Shown here: positions 24,441 to 36,930 of the stretch, piece after piece
Numbering within the stretch: the first letter of the stretch is position 1
How the letters are laid out: each line of letters starts with the position of its first letter
Assembly (NCBI RefSeq): GCF_958295425.1
Contig: NC_081153.1
Location: 6,483,028 to 6,547,027, forward strand
Source: Solea solea
Taxonomy: Eukaryota; Chordata; Actinopteri; Pleuronectiformes; Soleidae
Direction of reading: 5' to 3'
DNA length: 64,000 nucleotides
The notes under the pieces: model-generated
What the model was told of the DNA's origin: nothing
What the model saw: the letters and a program-made list of their open reading frames with translations, nothing else
The model's database searches: none
Made by a program: the position numbers and the translations under genes

Positions 24441-26582
24441 AACTGCCCTGTGATTATTCAGTTTCTCCTAGAATTGAACTAAACTCCTCTGTCAGATCGC
24501 TGAACAAGCTTTTATTGATCAATTGATCAATTACTTGTCCTGTCATTCCGAATCATCCTGATTCTTTTATCTTAGCCCAAAGGACCATTTCTGACTCTGC
24601 CACATGAAGAAATGACCAAAAATAAAACAAACAAAAAAACCCTCTTGACAGATCAAGGAGAGGTCACATGCACCCATATATGATGATGGTCCACATGATG
24701 ATACATAGAAATGAGGCGTTATGAGGAGCTTCATGCTCATGATTCTGTCATCCAGGACCTCCCTCCTCATCCCTGACGCGTTGCATCAGGGTCACAACTG
24801 TGGCTGACGCGCCCGTGCTTCGGTTTGATCAGCGTGTGGAAATTTGGGCTGTGATCAAACACGTTTGTGCACGGAGGTTCAGTGTGAGGCGCCGCGCTTC
24901 TTTCATGGCCGCCTGATTGCGATCCATCTGTTAATGTAACATCCAAGACAGTAACTGTCAGACGCGGGAGATAAAGGGGGGAGGAGACAGACAGGAAGGC
25001 AGGAAAAGAGACAGAGGAGTGACATGAAGCTGATGATACCAGCAGCACAATGTGCCTCTTTCCTTTTTTTTTTTCCCCACTTTAAACACTGTTTGACAAG
25101 GTTTGGTGTGGCGCTGTGTCATTATGAGTATAGCCTGAGACTGGTCCTCAGGGATGCACAGTGTCATTAGCCAGCGAGGCAGCAGGGACGTTATCACGGA
25201 GCCTGATCTGCATCTCAGACACTACAGGGAGGGTTTAAAGGGCCCAGCGTCCCGCTTCAAATAATAGTCAGCTGGAAAAGAAAAAATGACACTATCTGCG
25301 CCATTTCACGCTGTTTCTTTATGTCGCCGTAATCTTTCATCTAATAAACGCCGCTGCTCTCTGTGTAATTATTATGCAGAGGTGACAGAATAATGGATGG
25401 ATAGGTGGATGGCAGGTGGGAGGGAGGGAGGGAGGGAGGGCTCAGGAGGCCACGAGAGAGAGAGAGAGAGAGAGCATCGCTAATCAGTGGGTTCATAACT
25501 TCAGACATTTTCGGTTTCACCGCGACAGGTGTAAACGCCACGTGTGACGCCACTGTGGCTTCGGTGCAAACATTCACACCGTGTGTCGTGTGACTGCACG
25601 CTGTTTTTCATGAAAGCACTTCATCTGCGTCTCCCTGTGTGATTTTTTTCACTCATATACTATATCCTGTCATATTCCTGCATTATTCATGTGGGTTTTT
25701 TTTTTATGTATAATAATCAGAAGTAGTGATGGTTATTTTCATTTAGGGTCAGAGGACGATCTTCCAGTTTAAAAAAGTGAAGCCGAGGAAGTAGGACAGA
25801 CTCTGCTGGTCGCAGAAGGGAACTCTGTTTGAGTGGAAATATAAAGGATTTATCACCTCAGTGTTACGGAGATGTTTGATGATCGGGTGAACAGTGAAAG
25901 CATCATCGCGGATTGTGGAGAGCAGCGTGCTCGGTCTGATACCTATAGTTAGTAAGCCTTGAGATAGTGTATCCGGTCCAGATATTTGTGGTTCTCTATT
26001 ATTTTCTGTCATGGACAGAGAGGACAGAAATGTTTTCACGCCACGTGTCAAAATAAAAGCAAAACCTATATAGCTGAACCATGCTGGGCTTCTAATTTGA
26101 AAGGGCAGACACAGGAAGTGTGCAGTTGACTACAAAGTTGATCAAATAGCAGGATGAGCCCAAGAAGGTGACGTTAAAACTCTGCAGGCAGACCTTTGAT
26201 CACCTTTTACAGACTTTTTCCACATCATTTCTGTTCCTGTGTGAGTTCCTACGTCGGACACTTTCAGAATCAGAATATTTGACTTCTCTAACGTTGTGGA
26301 ATGCATCGCTAAGACAGCAATGTCATCATTTATCGTGGCGGCCTTACATGTTTGACTATGTTGAAAATACTCGCCGGTTGATTTGCGTGCGTCATGAAAT
26401 GAATAATAATTCAAAAGCTCATTACAAACGGTGCTCTTGTTAAAAGTTGGTAGGTTGTTGCTCGTGTATTTAAATTCAACAAATTCAACTTTGCTGATTG
26501 TTCCAATCACTCCCCCTCATTACTGCACAGGTTGTGTGCCGCTCGCTCTGTTTAACGTTGGCGGTTCATTGATTAAGGGTTG

Positions 26583-26592
26583 ATTTGAGGTT

Positions 26593-26626
<34 letters not shown>

Positions 26627-26648
26627 TATATAAAAAAACCTCAAATAT
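26583..26648. repeat. AT-microsatellite hairpin with TTTGAGGTTT arms
   Basis: tttgaggttt and aaacctcaaa frame a TA dinucleotide run, so the whole 60-odd bases can fold into one hairpin. Confidence 0.8.
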
Positions 26649-27984
26649 GTATAAATATGTAGAACGGTGTTAATAATATTACTCATACCTGGATCTCAAA
26701 TGTTTTTGTTCATTTGTTCATGTTTTTGTTCAAATCATTTAAATAGAATAAAATGATAAGATATAAAAAATTCATACAGTTTGCAAAATATTTACATAAA
26801 GTGCAGTGGGTTCAAAGAAATGATTATCATAACATATCATAATATTATGTTTCAGCGCTACAAAGGTTACATTTGTGTGTGTTTCCGTGTGGAGATGACG
26901 TCTGTTCAAAAAAAGAACGGCGCAGTTGTGGCTGATTTGGGTCATAAAGGAAAAGTGAGTTCTTTTTCCCTCGTCTCCCTGCGCCGTCTCCATCTTGCCG
27001 CCTTTTTGCTTTCTTGTCACATCTTATTTTTCCCCCCGCAAATTTTCAACATAATTTACTCTTCCGCCGCTTTACTGTCGCCTGTCAGCCTCCTCGTCTG
27101 CTTCCATCTTCTTTTCTGGTTTTACACCTGTTCCACTGAGGTGTAAAAGCTGTCTTTTGTCAGGCAACTTCAGATCTTGAAAGGATCATTTGAGTGCGCT
27201 GTTACTTTACTTTCTTTGCTGTGTGAATTAAGTGTGTTGGTTTTTTTACTTCAGCAACTTTAGTCTCAAAGGTTTAGATGAAAACCTCAGTGTTTTTTTT
27301 CTTAAAAAGTAAATCTGCGTCCTTATGCATCTATAATGCATGACGAGCCCTGAGTGGAAATGTTACTGACTTTCAAGCATCCACTTAACGCACCTTTAGT
27401 GAGATAAAATAAACCATGAAGCGAGGATCTGAAATCTATGAGCTGTCTCTGACAGCTTTATGTGTGACATGGTAAATATAATCCCAACAGCCCATTAGGT
27501 TTCATTAGCTCTTTTATGATTATGCACACATCGCCCGTTTACTCCTTTTTAAACTGTCGTAACTTCCCCATGTTTTCTTGCGACTGTGCGGACGGAGACG
27601 AAAGCAAGATGTAGCCGTTAGCGCTTGAGGCGGTTTTATTGGATGGCGTCGGCCTCCTCACACACACAGAAGCACTTATGCACTTATGTGTTTGTATCCG
27701 TACACATACACGACAGTAACTGTCCTGAGTTCATTCTGAAGAAAATGATTATCACACATTATAACTTGTATAACTTTCAGCTGTTCGTCTGGTTGAGACA
27801 TTTTTGAGAGTTTTTGACTCTCTGATTGACACATCAAGATGAAATGTGGAGATTAAAGTTGACGTGTCTAGATGAATCTTGTCATGGCCGTATTTTTTTA
27901 AATTCAGTAACATTTGTTACTTAATGAAGCCAGTATTTTATGTTTCCTTACTCTTTGATGACATATCTTGCTCATTCTATCTAC

Positions 27985-28205
27985 TTGAAACAAGTAGGAC
28001 GATTTTCTACGTGAATCGAGTACTTGTTTGTGCCCTAAAATATTGAAAAAAGGTTAATCAGTGTTTTCCCAAATCTGGAAATGATGAGTTTTAACGATTT
28101 CTTTGTGACATGGAGCAAAAAAAAACAGACAATATTCACATTTAAGAAGCAGAAAAATGAAAAAAGCTTGTTTTAATTATTGAAAAAACACACTGCAGCT
28201 CTAAA
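27985..28205. repeat. Partial copy of the GCTGCAACGATT MITE family
   Basis: It contains cgattttctacgtgaatcga, then cagacaatattcacatttaa and gaagcagaaaaatg, and ends cactgcagctctaa. This is the family's usual order with the end 'tgcagctcta'. It is diverged. Confidence 0.5.
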
Positions 28206-29469
28206 AGCAAGACATTTCTTTCATAATGCACCTTAAAGCACAAAATGATTTAGTTTTTATTGATCAATAATTCCACAATAACCTTTCAGCAGAATGTAAA
28301 TCAAGTGATCTAAGGGAGAACCAGACTCCTGCTTCTCCTCTATAGACTCTGTCTCCAACCTTTGGGGAAATCAAAGCCATCACAGAGCGATTCATAGAGA
28401 GACTTTGCGCCTCGTATCGGCCGTTCCACATTTCTATGTTCTATAATAAACCTATAAAAACCAAAGATTAATAAACTGAGTCGAGCAATAGACACAATAA
28501 AACACATGTTTACAAGGATGCAGTGAAAGTTGTGGGGGGGGGGTAAATCTAAAATAAGTAGAAAAATGTGGAAGTACGTGTATATATATATATTAAAAAA
28601 AAGAAATATATATATGTTAGGGCATTTCTAAATGAAAACGATTCTTCTGAATTTATTTCCCAGCCTTGTCTCTGCCTTCTCTCTCAACACATGAAGCTCC
28701 TCTACATCACGTGATTCAGTGGAGGCGGAGGCTGTCAAAAACCTCCTAGTCGCTGCAAACGAGCCGATCAAAATATCTCCTCACTGACGCTCTCGTCAGC
28801 CGCACTGTTTCAGACCAAAACCACACCCCCAGAACGTGGACTGTGTTGTGATTGGCCAGCCAACGAGAGCTTTCCCACTGTCCTGTGATTGGCCAGGTAC
28901 CTGGAAGTGACGTAATAGATAGGCCAGCTCTCAGATACACAGCTCCCCCTCTGGCACGGTGGATGCTCTGCATCTCAGCAGCTACAACGAGAGTCGTTCT
29001 TCTTCTTCTGCGGTTGAATGTACACAACCGGATGTGCCCGGACTAGTGCCCGCACCGGGAGGCGCTACGGTGGTGAGAGGAGTGGTGAGGTTTACTGATG
29101 ACATCATCAGCAAACGGAAGTGCCGATCCGCTTGGTTAGCTCTCAGCGCTCGACAAAAGTCAGATGTGAGATGCAAATATTGAATGTAGGGTGCATTACC
29201 GTGCATAATGCATGGTACAGTATACAAATGATACACACATGAGACCTCAGTGAATAGCTTTATGCGGATGAAAAGTGTTTTTTATTAACGGTGCGCGATG
29301 AACGGTGCACTCCCGCTGAACCTGTCTTTACTAATAAAGAGTTTTGCGATGGCGGTGTTATTCACGGACGACGAGAATCAGCGTTATAATGATGTGACAT
29401 GAAAGACCGGCACGTTTTCTTTATCCGAGGAGCGAGGAAGACGTGCACAACTCCATGTCTACGCTGTTT

Positions 29470-29670
29470 TTAACACAGTGGTGGTGCAGTGAGTCGACTT
29501 TAACTTGTTTAACTTGTAGAGGTTTGATTCCTGGGCAAGACGCGTTGCTCCTGTATAGATGTGTGACAGAAAATGTGCCGCATACATAGATGTGCTGGGT
29601 GTATGTGTGAGTGAATGGGTGAAGTGTAGTCATCAGGAACTAGAAAAGCACGATAGATAAATACAGATTT
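29470..29670 (+). repeat. Diverged SINE copy
   Basis: An internal-promoter-like stretch (gaggtttgattcctgggcaa) is followed by tgtgagtgaatgggtgaagt and ends agataaatacag, the usual layout of a fish SINE. It is diverged and no target duplication was found. Confidence 0.5.
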
Positions 29671-29906
29671 TTAATCATTATCTTATTTATTTCGGGATTA
29701 ACCCTTTAACACCTAAACCTCAAAATTTCCGTCTGGACTTTCTTGCTTATTTTAACCATAAAATGTCCTGTAACTTTAATAACTATAATAACTTTAATTA
29801 TCCGACTGTTATTCATGTTAAAATAGTGTATTTACAATTCAAAATACCCGACTCTTCTGTCGCGTCACGTGACTTGCACTGCACTCACTAAATGGACAAA
29901 ACCCAG

Positions 29907-30159
29907 GGTAACACATATTCACTATTAACTAGGTGCTGACTTACATGCATACACAGCACACTAGCCCTTTATTAGTAATTATTAAGCACGTATTGACACC
30001 TTATTCTACCTCTATTACGACATGAATTAAGATTTGTCCTGATTAAGGTGTTAATACATGCTTAATAATTACTAATAAAGGTCTGGTATGCCACTTATAT
30101 GCATGCTAGTAAGCACCTAGTTAATGTTGAATATGTGTTCCCTCATCTAAAGTGTTACC
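29907..30159. mobile_element. Foldback MITE with 8-bp target-site duplication
   Basis: This 253-bp element begins ggtaacac and ends gtgttacc. Nearly its whole length pairs with itself: the left half (tattcactattaactaggtg, then agccctttattagtaattat) is the inverse of the right half (ataattactaataaaggtct, then gcacctagttaatgttgaat). It is flanked by the exact 8-mer aaacccag at 29899-29906 and 30160-30167. The 8-bp duplication suggests hAT- or P-type mobilisation. It carries no ORF and is therefore non-autonomous. Confidence 0.85.
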
Positions 30160-31588
30160 AAACCCAGAAAAGCAGGCGTGTCGCAACGAATCAGTGCCAC
30201 GATGGCGAGATCCTGCGTCTGAATCCTGTAGATATCATGTGTGTGGGAATCAGCCTGTCGGCAACCACAGGAACCTTCGAGATAGAAATACACACATCAC
30301 AGACAGTGAACACACTCATATATATCTATAAATGTCTCTACATTAGTGCGTGTGTGGCTGCGGATGATGAAAAAGAACTCTGCTGTAATTTGCAAACATG
30401 TAGATTATTGGTGTCTGCTTCTTGTTTTTATTTCTGTGTGTTTGAGTGACAGGCGAACAGACACGCAGCACATCGGGGCGAGCAAGTGAAGCGGTAATTG
30501 CTCTGAAATGAATACCGTGTGAAGTCGAGGCTCTTCAGAACTGGCAACACGGCGAGCACAAAACAGACGAGCAGACGAGCTGCGGCCGCTCCGACCTCAG
30601 AACCAGCTGCTCGTCGTGGTTTCATTTAAACTCCCCCCCCCCGTGTTCTTCTGCTCATCCTCACTGACTTTATTTTTTTTTGCATTTTCAAAACATATTT
30701 CTAAATATTCATTCATATGCAGCCCAGGCGGGCAGTTCTGATTCTTTTCGCCCCAGCTCCTGTGCCTGTTCATGCAGCCCGAGAGCATCATAAACTGTAC
30801 CGCCGCTCCGTCACTGTCCCTCAGCGCCTGAAAGAGTCGTACCGGGGCGGCACGTTTAGACGCCTCAGAACTCTTATGTTACCCCTCGTCTTTCTCTGAG
30901 CATCTCAGTGTGCCACCAGTGGGCTCACATTGGAGGAAGGATACCCTGAGCGCCTGTAACGCTCTCGTCAAATACCAAATATCAAATATCTGTTTGCTGC
31001 TGGTTCATCGAAAACCGTTCCATCCTCCGTCGATTATTTTTCCTTAATTGCTGAGTGTTGTTTGTGACTGACAGCACCAGCGGCCGACCTGAGACACACT
31101 CTTCAGTCCATAAGAATAATGTCCTCTGCTGCTTTTTCAGGACAGAATCGTGTCCCCTGTCTCCACAGCTACCTTCTTCTGTCTCCCTCTCGCCCTCACC
31201 CTCACTCGAGTTTCTCCTCCGTCCCTCCTCCTCCTCCTCCTCCTCCTCCTCCTCTTCCTCACTCCCTGCTGACCGTGTCTCAGGTCTGCAGCAGAGATTC
31301 GAGGTGTTGCTTGTCAATAATTTAATAAGGCAGGGAGCCGCGCCCCCCCCTCTTAACCAGGGCTTTGAATTATTAACCCGCATGCCGGTGTGAACTCTAT
31401 GCACGCACACACACACACGCACACACACACACACACGCCTCGCCTGTCATCACATGTGCTCGTACGTTCAGTTTGTGCATATGTTTGGCCGCTGTGTTTA
31501 CGTGTGAAGTGCCATAAAATAATTGCCTGTCAAAAGATGATGGAGCATGGCAGCTAAGCACAAATCTGCAGCCCCTGTTTGGATTGTT

Positions 31589-31625
<37 letters not shown>

Positions 31626-32578
31626 GCGTGCGTGTGCGTGTGTGAGGCGGACAGCTGGGGGAATACATGCGATGCATGTTTTATAAGGATCTGTCTGCCT
31701 CGCTGCCTCGTAAACGAGCTGCAGTCTTCATTTGTCTTGTCTTGACTGTGCAGATGTGTGTGTGTGTGTGTGTGTGTGTGCGCGTGCTCACCTGTGTGAC
31801 ACTATATGCAAAGCCGGTGTTGTTGTGCACCTCCTGGATGGAGGAGCGCTCCTTTATTCACTTTTATTTGTCACCGCAGAGTTTGAGTGTGTGAGACACG
31901 TTGCTTATTAATGTCATGTGTGAACATGCAGTGTTTGCTTTGTACTGGGACATTCTGTTTCAAACCATTGAGCTTCTTAAACTTCTATTCCACTACTCCA
32001 ATGACAATAAATGGACTGAAGATGACTTTTCTTGTCTTATCATCCTTTTATAGCTTCTCTTTTCCTTTTCTTTTTTGTCGTTTATTAAAAATAACAGGGT
32101 TTTTGTGAAACCTACGGGGCCGCACGTCATCGACCGCGCTCGTTAGCGCTGCTGAATTCCACCCACTGTTACCAGCAGTAGTGAGTGAGTGTGTTGTGGT
32201 CCGCGCAGGGAGGCGCAGGGAGGCGCAGCGTGCTCAAGAATCGAGCAGCAACACAAAAACAGACTCCCACAGACGCCACACAACAGCGTTAAAAGCAGAA
32301 ACTAAATAAATGTCGACGCCGAGAAAAAGACACGTGTTGTCTGTGAGTGACTCGTTGTTCCAGGATGTGCTTTCGTAGCCATGAGGCTTTATTACACAGT
32401 AATATACAATAGTACGACATGTTGACATTACACTTCTGCTTCAGTGTTTGTTTGTGTTTTTAATAATCAGCGTCATCGATTATGTCTGCAGCTGTGTGTG
32501 TGTGTCAGTGTGTGTTCGCTTGAGGCCACGGCTGCACACAACTCTGTGAAAGGTGCCGCATCCATCACACGCCCAGCA

Positions 32579-32580
32579 GA

Positions 32581-32613
<33 letters not shown>
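32579..32613. repeat. (TGC)n microsatellite
   Basis: Eleven or so TGC units in a run; leucine- and glutamine-rich frames here are artefacts. Confidence 0.95.
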
Positions 32614-32614
<1 letters not shown>

Positions 32615-34639
32615 AGAGCACAGAGCTGGAGGCAGCAGATGGATGCTGTTTACAGTCGCCAACATGGATGTAGGGGCTGTTTATTAATTGATGTATTTAA
32701 TTGTGCGCCGTAACAGCTTGTGGAAACGTCGTGAGTGAAGATTGCCAGTTTAATGGCCGTCGTCTGCGGCCATTTCCAACACGTGTAAATGAGGCGTGTG
32801 GCGCTCCAGTTTGGTTTGTCTGGCACATGACGGAGGAGACAAAACATTTATTCTGTTGCTCTGGTTTTGTAGGAATAGATGTGTTACATCCAGAGGTTTG
32901 ATAACACATTCAATCACAACCTTTTTCCTTTTAGGACCTGAAATCATTTATAGATTTCTTTCTAACTGAGCGGTTTTTCATAAGCACATGAGGGGATTCT
33001 AACTCAGTAGTGGGTCCTTGGCTGAGAAGTCATTGAGAACCTCTGATGAATGAAACATGAATATGCTTTCAGTAGAGTAAGTGAAACTTCACCTCTCTAT
33101 TTTTCCTGAATGGAAAAATTCGACTGTTAATGAAATAAAAGATAAAAGTTCTGCAAGCCCACTTCGCTTCCACTTGGCCTCAGGCTACCGTGGTACTTGT
33201 GTGTTGAGTTCCTGTCATGTCCTCCGCAGGTACACGTGTGTACTATTTTCGTGCATGTACGATAATTGTGCCGTTCAGGGGTGAATTTGGACAGTGGGAG
33301 GAGCACTTATTGGCACCTCCCACATCCGATTTTCGACGCACATTCCTCCGAACCACTTTCAGACGTAAATGTTCACCAGGTCTGATGCGGTCGCAAAAAT
33401 CCATGCCTTAAAAACTCCTTCCATTTCAATTGTATTATTTCAATAATTATTATTACTGTGCACAGAGTCTCCAACCTGCTGTCAGAAACCGGCTGCCATC
33501 GCTCGCAGGCGAGTGTTCGCTTGTTAGCGTTTCCTTTGAGGTCTCGGGACTTTGTTGTTGTTGTTTGTTGTTTTTTTTGCGTAACGTTAATCAGTTTTAT
33601 TCCTGGAGACCTGACAAGTCTTCTACGGAGATGGAAGATACAACAAAAAAGAAAAAGGAAAAAAGAGGAAGTCGCGACCATCCTTCGCTCTTTCCTGGAT
33701 AAATGATCACAGGCATCAAAGATGTTTAATTCTATCATTTGCACGGGGACTTAAAAGGACTACAGTCATTTATGTGCCTTGTTAAATGTGGACAAATTAG
33801 CCGGAGGGTGTTCGGAGTGCGCGCTCTCCGCGCTTTGATGTGCTCACTCTCGTGTGCGGCAATCAGAGAGGCTGAGGATTGAAGTAAGTTTGTCGCCGCG
33901 ATTTAACTTTGTTTCTCAAGTGTGAAGTTGCGTTATTGTGGTGATGAGACAGTCAAGGACTCCGCAGTCGCACCAGACACTTAACCCTTCATGAAAAATG
34001 TTCCACATCCAGACAAAAGTGAAGACATCCATTCTGACGCGTCTTACCATTCCATTCTGTCACACAAAAGAATATCTTTTTAATTCTCGCAATGCTGCTT
34101 TTTATAGACAAGTGCACAAGATACACACACACACACACACACTCCAGAGGTGCAGGCCTGAAAGGAAACAAGTGTTCAGAATAAAGAAAGAGATTTCTTT
34201 AAAAAATAAAAAAAGTGGGAAAGGCAGACAGAGACGGTGACAAAGCATCGCACAGTGACACACACTGAAGGGGAAAGAAGTAACACGAGGTGCAGTGTGG
34301 AGAGAGACGATTCAAAGAAGACGTATAATATATGTGGACGTATGGATTAGAAGTAAAAAACAAGCTGTCAGTGATGTGGAGTGACTGACAGCAGTGAGAA
34401 CAAAAGTCAGACAGCAATAGATATAAAAGTGTGACAGTGTCAGGTTTGTGCGCGAGGGCGACGACGCGGTGAAAGAGCAGTGATGGATGGGAGGAAGACA
34501 ACTGTACTTAAATATAATAAAAAAATTATTAATTATATTATATTATATTCTTGCTGTTCAGGTGACCTTTGGTTTTACACCGTGCTGAGACAAACCACAC
34601 GATGAAAACTGTCAATAAGAAATTGAAGCTGATGAAATG

Positions 34640-35110
34640 CTCTTCTTGTGAACCTACTGTTTCATGCCCTGCCTGGATTCTATGCAGGATTCCATGCAGA
34701 ACAATGAGCAAATAAAAAAATTAAATATAATAATATAATTATTATTATTATTTATTTATTTTTATTTTTATTTTTATTTTTATTTTTATTTTTATTTTTA
34801 TTTATTTTATTTTATTTATTAATTATTAATATTATATTCTAATTACATTAATAATATAATATATGAAAAAAAAAAGTCACGCGAGAGAGAGCAAATGACG
34901 TGTCGTGATGTCTGGGAAACAAGATCTCTGTCTCACCTAAGACTTGTCTTTGTCCAAGATCCCAAAAAGGACAATCACTTGTCCAGATGCAGAGCGTGCT
35001 GCGATCATGGGCGGATTGCCCTCCCATCTTCAGCTGTGTCAGGACATTCGGTCCTTGAATTTGAGGGAATTGCTCCTGGAAAGTCCTTGAATTTGATGTC
35101 AACCAAGGTG
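34640..35110 (+). repeat. Unclassified interspersed repeat, copy 3 of 3, expanded by an A/T simple repeat
   Basis: It shares ctgtttcatgccctgcctgg, agaacaatgagcaaat, aaggacaatcacttgtccag, gcagagcgtgctgcgatcat and gtccttgaatttgagggaat. Between about 34715 and 34870 the copy is split by an ATT and TTTTA array absent from the other two. Confidence 0.75.
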
Positions 35111-36638
35111 TGTTTATAACACTAGTCAACATTTTCCTGAGGAGATTATGGTCTGGGCGTAGTTTTACCAGTTTTGTGCGTATTTGTGTGTGTGTATTCA
35201 GCATGTTTCAGGAGTTCTCCACTAGGGGGCAGACCACAGAACGAGCAGCACTTCACAGTGTTAGGGTCGCCGCGTGTCTGCAGTCTGACATCGTCGCGTG
35301 TCACGATGTCATCACGCTAACCAACGTCCAAACTGCTTGATCGTAGCTTGTATGTGAGCTTGTTAAAGCAGTGACTGCCTCTACGGTCCATGTGAGAATG
35401 ACATTATTATATATTATATATGAAGCAGTCATGATGTGAAGTATATTCTTATAGGCTTTAGTTTAACAGGCAATCTGGAAATGTGTGTTTTCTGAACCAA
35501 AAAAAACCCTAAATGAAGCTGCAGCAGTACAGTTATAATAAGTCAGATCATGACACTCAAGCTTTTTAGCTCAATATTCATAATGAAGAGGTGAACAAAT
35601 ACTGTTCCATCTCTTCGTGACATGACGACGTGAAGACGATTGCTCTTATGGGAGGTTCACCCGCCCCCCAAAATAAAACTGGTGTTGGAGAAAAGAGCAG
35701 TAAACTGAGTGAGACAGAGAGAGAGAGGAGGCTAAAGGAGCTGAGCTTTGAGGAAGATGAGACGTGCAATAGGCCTCTGGATGAAGAGACGACCACCTCC
35801 AGACCAGGAGCAGATGAAAGAAGGGAAAATTACGAGAGGAGCACACGAAATAATGAAGATGAAAGAGGGAGAGAGGGAGAGGGAGAGAGAGAAGAGTAGA
35901 GTGACCTGACCTTGAGAAAATGTAGCTGCCGGGGGGGGGGGGGGTCGTCAATGAACGGAGAAATGGAGAGAAAACAGAGAGAGAAGCTGAGAGGAAGAGT
36001 CGAGAGAATTGGAGGAGCCTGGGGGAACGTGAGGACGAGCAACAGTCTTATTAACAGAAGGCATTAAGGGAGGGAGAGAGGGAGGGAGAGAGGTAGGGAG
36101 AGAGAGGGAGAGGGAGGGAGAGAGCGAGAGAGAGATAGAGAGAGGGAGGGAGAGCTGCTGTTTCTCCAGCAGTTTGATTAATTACATTTAGTCCATGCTG
36201 GAACTGTCTGGTACCATCTTTATGTATCTAAGATTATCATTATTATTATTATTATTCCAGTCCAGTCATGCTTTTATCCTTTTTGTTGTATATACATACA
36301 GTATATATATGTATACATGTGTATACATACATATATATGTATATATATAACTGAGTACTAAACGTGACTTTGTTTTCGGCGTTAGTCCACAAACTCTCCT
36401 CCTCCTCTGGTGATTATTTCCACAATATCTATCTAACTAATGGCCACTAGGATTTCTTCCCGTCCAAGCACAAGGACATTAGGGAAGTTGATGGCGGCAG
36501 TGATTTGTCATCTCGTCCTGTGCGGAGAGAAAGGATCTTTCATGCTCCACAAAGTTTGTTGTCCACTGTAACATAAAGACGAAGCAGGGAGTCCTCACAT
36601 CCTCGTGGTTGATGTCGGTCCATTGGCGATAGGATACT

Positions 36639-36930
36639 TCAAAAGTGTGAGTTGTCAACGACGTTTCCACACGTGACGTTCTTGTATTCCTCCAACGTTT
36701 CTCCACTGCTGATCCAGCACCTCTGAGTGTGCGTGAGCCACTTCTTCATCACCTCAGCGGTCACAAAGTCGTCCTCATCCTCATCAACATGCAGGGCCTC
36801 TGCTTGCTCTCCTCTGGCGTGAGCTCGTCGAAGGTCTCCTCTTCTCCCAGAAAGGCTTCATGGTCGTAGTCAGCGTCTCGTCGTGATGAACGCGGTCGTT
36901 CTTCTCCGCTGCTTTTTCAGCTTTATCCAG
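36639..36930 (-). pseudogene. Calumenin-like (CREC family, EF-hand) pseudogene fragment
   Basis: Reading the minus strand from 36930, the pieces AEKNDRVHHD, DADYDHEAFLGEEE-TFDELTPEESKQR, DEDEDDFVTAE-MKKWLTHTQ, LDQQWRN and EEYKNVT-GNV appear in the order found in calumenin, a secretory-pathway Ca2+-binding protein with multiple EF-hands. They lie in different frames. DADYD (from 36877) is shifted from NDRVHHD, the DEDEDD block (near 36791) is shifted again, and LDQQWRN is out of frame with both of its neighbours. The loop between LDQQWRN and EEYKNV is largely missing, and a stop at 36639-36641 follows VDNSHF. No intron-like insert separates the pieces, which suggests a processed retrocopy, but no poly-A tail or target duplication was found. 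Reticulocalbin is the alternative source; the NDRVHHD block favours calumenin. Flanks at 36480-36638 and 36931-37080 are open on the same strand but not recognisable as calumenin. Confidence 0.8.

Larger units (their letters stand above)
23401..29906. other. Non-coding stretch; one unexplained 109-codon frame
   Basis: Contains the two MITE copies at 24112 and 27985, a TA hairpin at 26583 and an unassigned minus-strand open frame at 23441-23770. A CCAAT-like pair lies at 28850-28858 and 28887-28895. No exon with family resemblance was found. Confidence 0.55.
30160..36638. other. Non-coding stretch up to the calumenin-like pseudogene
   Basis: Includes CTC, GT, TGC and GGGA runs (31220-31270, 31591-31640, 32579, 36060-36150), the third copy of the unclassified repeat, and a G14 run at 35930-35943. 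No further gene. Confidence 0.6.

Noticed and set aside
30982..31434. 150-codon minus-strand frame with a glutamate run
   Set aside because: The Glu run is the CTC/GAG microsatellite at 31220-31258 and the start is in a CA run.
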